Assembly: GCA_036023115.1 (NCBI GenBank)
Contig: JAYKKT010000090.1
Coordinates: 35,421,001-35,485,000, forward strand
Direction of reading: 5' to 3'
Length of the DNA: 64,000 nt
Source: Brasenia schreberi
Taxonomy: Eukaryota; Streptophyta; Magnoliopsida; Nymphaeales; Cabombaceae
Below the pieces are notes generated by a model, which saw only the letters and a program-made list of their open reading frames with translations, was not told where the DNA came from and made no database searches. Position 1 is the first letter of the stretch; every line of letters begins with the position of its first letter. The translations under genes and the position numbers were made by a program. Shown one piece after another: positions 62,761 through 64,000 of this stretch.

Positions 62761-62920
62761 TTGTCTTCTCAAAAAGTGTGTCGATAGTGTTTTTTATTTT
62801 ATTATAAGTTTATCTCTTTATAATTATTTTTTTCCTTGAAATATTGATGAAAATGAATGATTTAATTTCCGTTTAACACCTTCAAACTATAAAACATTGG
62901 CCCAAACTATAGAAAATTAT

Positions 62921-64000
62921 ATACAACAACAACAACAACAACTAAGCCTTTTCCCATACTAGACGGGGTCGGCTACATGGATTCTTTGTTTCCACAGATC
63001 TCTATCGTGTGCCATGTTAGCAGTTAACTCCCAATAAGCTAGATCATTCTTTATTGTTTCTTTCCAACACTTTTGTGGTCGTCCTCTACCTCTTTTAATA
63101 CTTTCCAAATTTAGGTTTTCTAACCTTCTTATAGGTTCTTCTTTTGATCTTCTTTCTATATGTCCAAACCATCTTAAACGATGTTCTCTCATTTTATCCT
63201 CTATTGGTGCCACTCCTAATTTGTTTCTAATAACCTCATTACGTATACGGTCTTTTCTTGTATGACCACTCATCCATCTCAACATCTTCATTTCTGTCAC
63301 AGACATCTTTTGTACATGTTGATGATTAACTGCCCAACACTCAGAACCATAAAACATGGCAGGCCTAACTGCTGCTCTATAATATTTACCTTTTAATTTT
63401 AATGGTATCTTCTTGTCACAAAGAATACCTGATGCTCCTCTCCATTTTAACCAACCAGCATTAATTCTATGTGTAACATCTCCATCAATTCTTCCATCAC
63501 TTTGAAAAATTGACCCTAGGTATTTAAAACTTTCCTTTTGGGGAATGCAATGTGTGCCAATTTTAATTTCTATGTCCTCTGAAGTAGCCAAATGATCAAA
63601 CTTACATTCCATATATTCTGTCTTTGTTCTACTAAGTCGGAGGCCTTTGTTTTCTAATGTTTCTCTCCATAGTTCCAATTTTCTATTAACTTTTTCCTTA
63701 GACTCCTCCACTAATACAATGTCATCTGCAAATAACATACACCAAGGTACTTCATCTTGAATATGTTTTGTTAACTCATCCATCACCATTATAAATAAGT
63801 ATGGACTTAAAGTTGATCCTTGATGTAACCCAATATTAACTTCAAAGAAGTCTGTCGTTCCTTCATGAGTCCTCACACATGTTTTTGCACCATCATACAT
63901 GTCTCTTATAAGGTTAATATATGTCAATGGGATACCTCTTTTTCCAAAGTTCTCCAAAGAACCTCCCTCGGTACCCTATCATAAGCTTTTTCTAGATCAA
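62921..64000 (-). mobile_element. RTE-clade LINE, 3' part with reverse transcriptase, runs off the right edge
   Basis: A non-LTR retrotransposon on the minus strand. The largest frame (63957-62959, 332 codons) contains GLHQGSTLSPYLF and the catalytic palm motif LFADD (residues 75-79), thumb-type sequence, and the C-terminal word WKQRIHVADPV. The stop TAG is followed by only ~35 bases and a (TTG)n tail, typical of RTE elements. The true frame begins further upstream: the minus strand near 63990 reads DLEKAYDRVPREVLWRTLEK (catalytic D in block A). A 5-A run at 63943-63939 is one A short to continue into RGIPLTYINLI, so the first codons of the visible frame are a frameshift artefact and this copy is disabled. 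It is the least decayed RTE in the window and the reference for the six or more truncated copies. Confidence 0.95.

Overview
The window is nuclear DNA of a flowering plant. The coding genes are split by GT-AG introns with T-rich 3' ends, and the proteins are plant-type: an RS-tailed U2AF35, a KDEL-ended PDI, a CC-NBS-LRR relic, a DUF688 protein and a PSI/DUF668 protein. Most of the remaining DNA is AT-rich and filled with tRNA-derived SINEs, RTE-type LINE tails, Copia LTRs, MITEs and long (AT)n tracts. I cannot name the species from sequence alone.

Layout. 1-4.1 kb is repeat-rich (duplicated SINE block, RTE footprint, near-perfect hairpin, 195-bp tandem triplication). 4.14-7.03 kb is a complete U2AF35 splicing-factor gene on the + strand (5 coding exons, 308 aa), with a TATA box just downstream of a SINE. 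7-16 kb is gene-poor. 16.03-21.98 kb is a complete protein disulfide isomerase gene on the + strand (10 exons, 502 aa). 25.4-28.0 kb is a decayed CNL resistance-gene pseudogene. It is followed at once by a 2.25-kb structure with long inverted arms (28.06-30.3 kb). 30-36 kb holds MITEs, a SINE with target duplications and microsatellites. 36.89-37.49 kb is an intronless DUF688 gene. 38-43.4 kb is repeats. 43.88-57.66 kb (- strand) carries the last eight exons of a PSI1-like gene (374 aa recovered). One 6.4-kb intron of this gene is packed with Copia and RTE fragments. 58.8-64 kb holds a degenerate RTE piece, a solo LTR, a 1-kb element with inverted ends, a Copia LTR with primer-binding site, and an RTE reverse transcriptase running off the right edge.

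The genes look like ordinary unlinked plant genes: nuclear pre-mRNA splicing, ER oxidative folding, immune receptor relic and growth signalling. They form no operon or pathway. I did not find a convincing new multi-gene system. The most striking signals are structural: a 33-bp-arm foldback whose only mismatches are G:U-compatible, a ~0.5-kb-arm inverted repeat beside the NLR relic, several RTE insertions cut down to 38-204 bp yet still flanked by 17-18-bp target duplications, and a tandem in-frame acceptor inside the U2AF35 gene.
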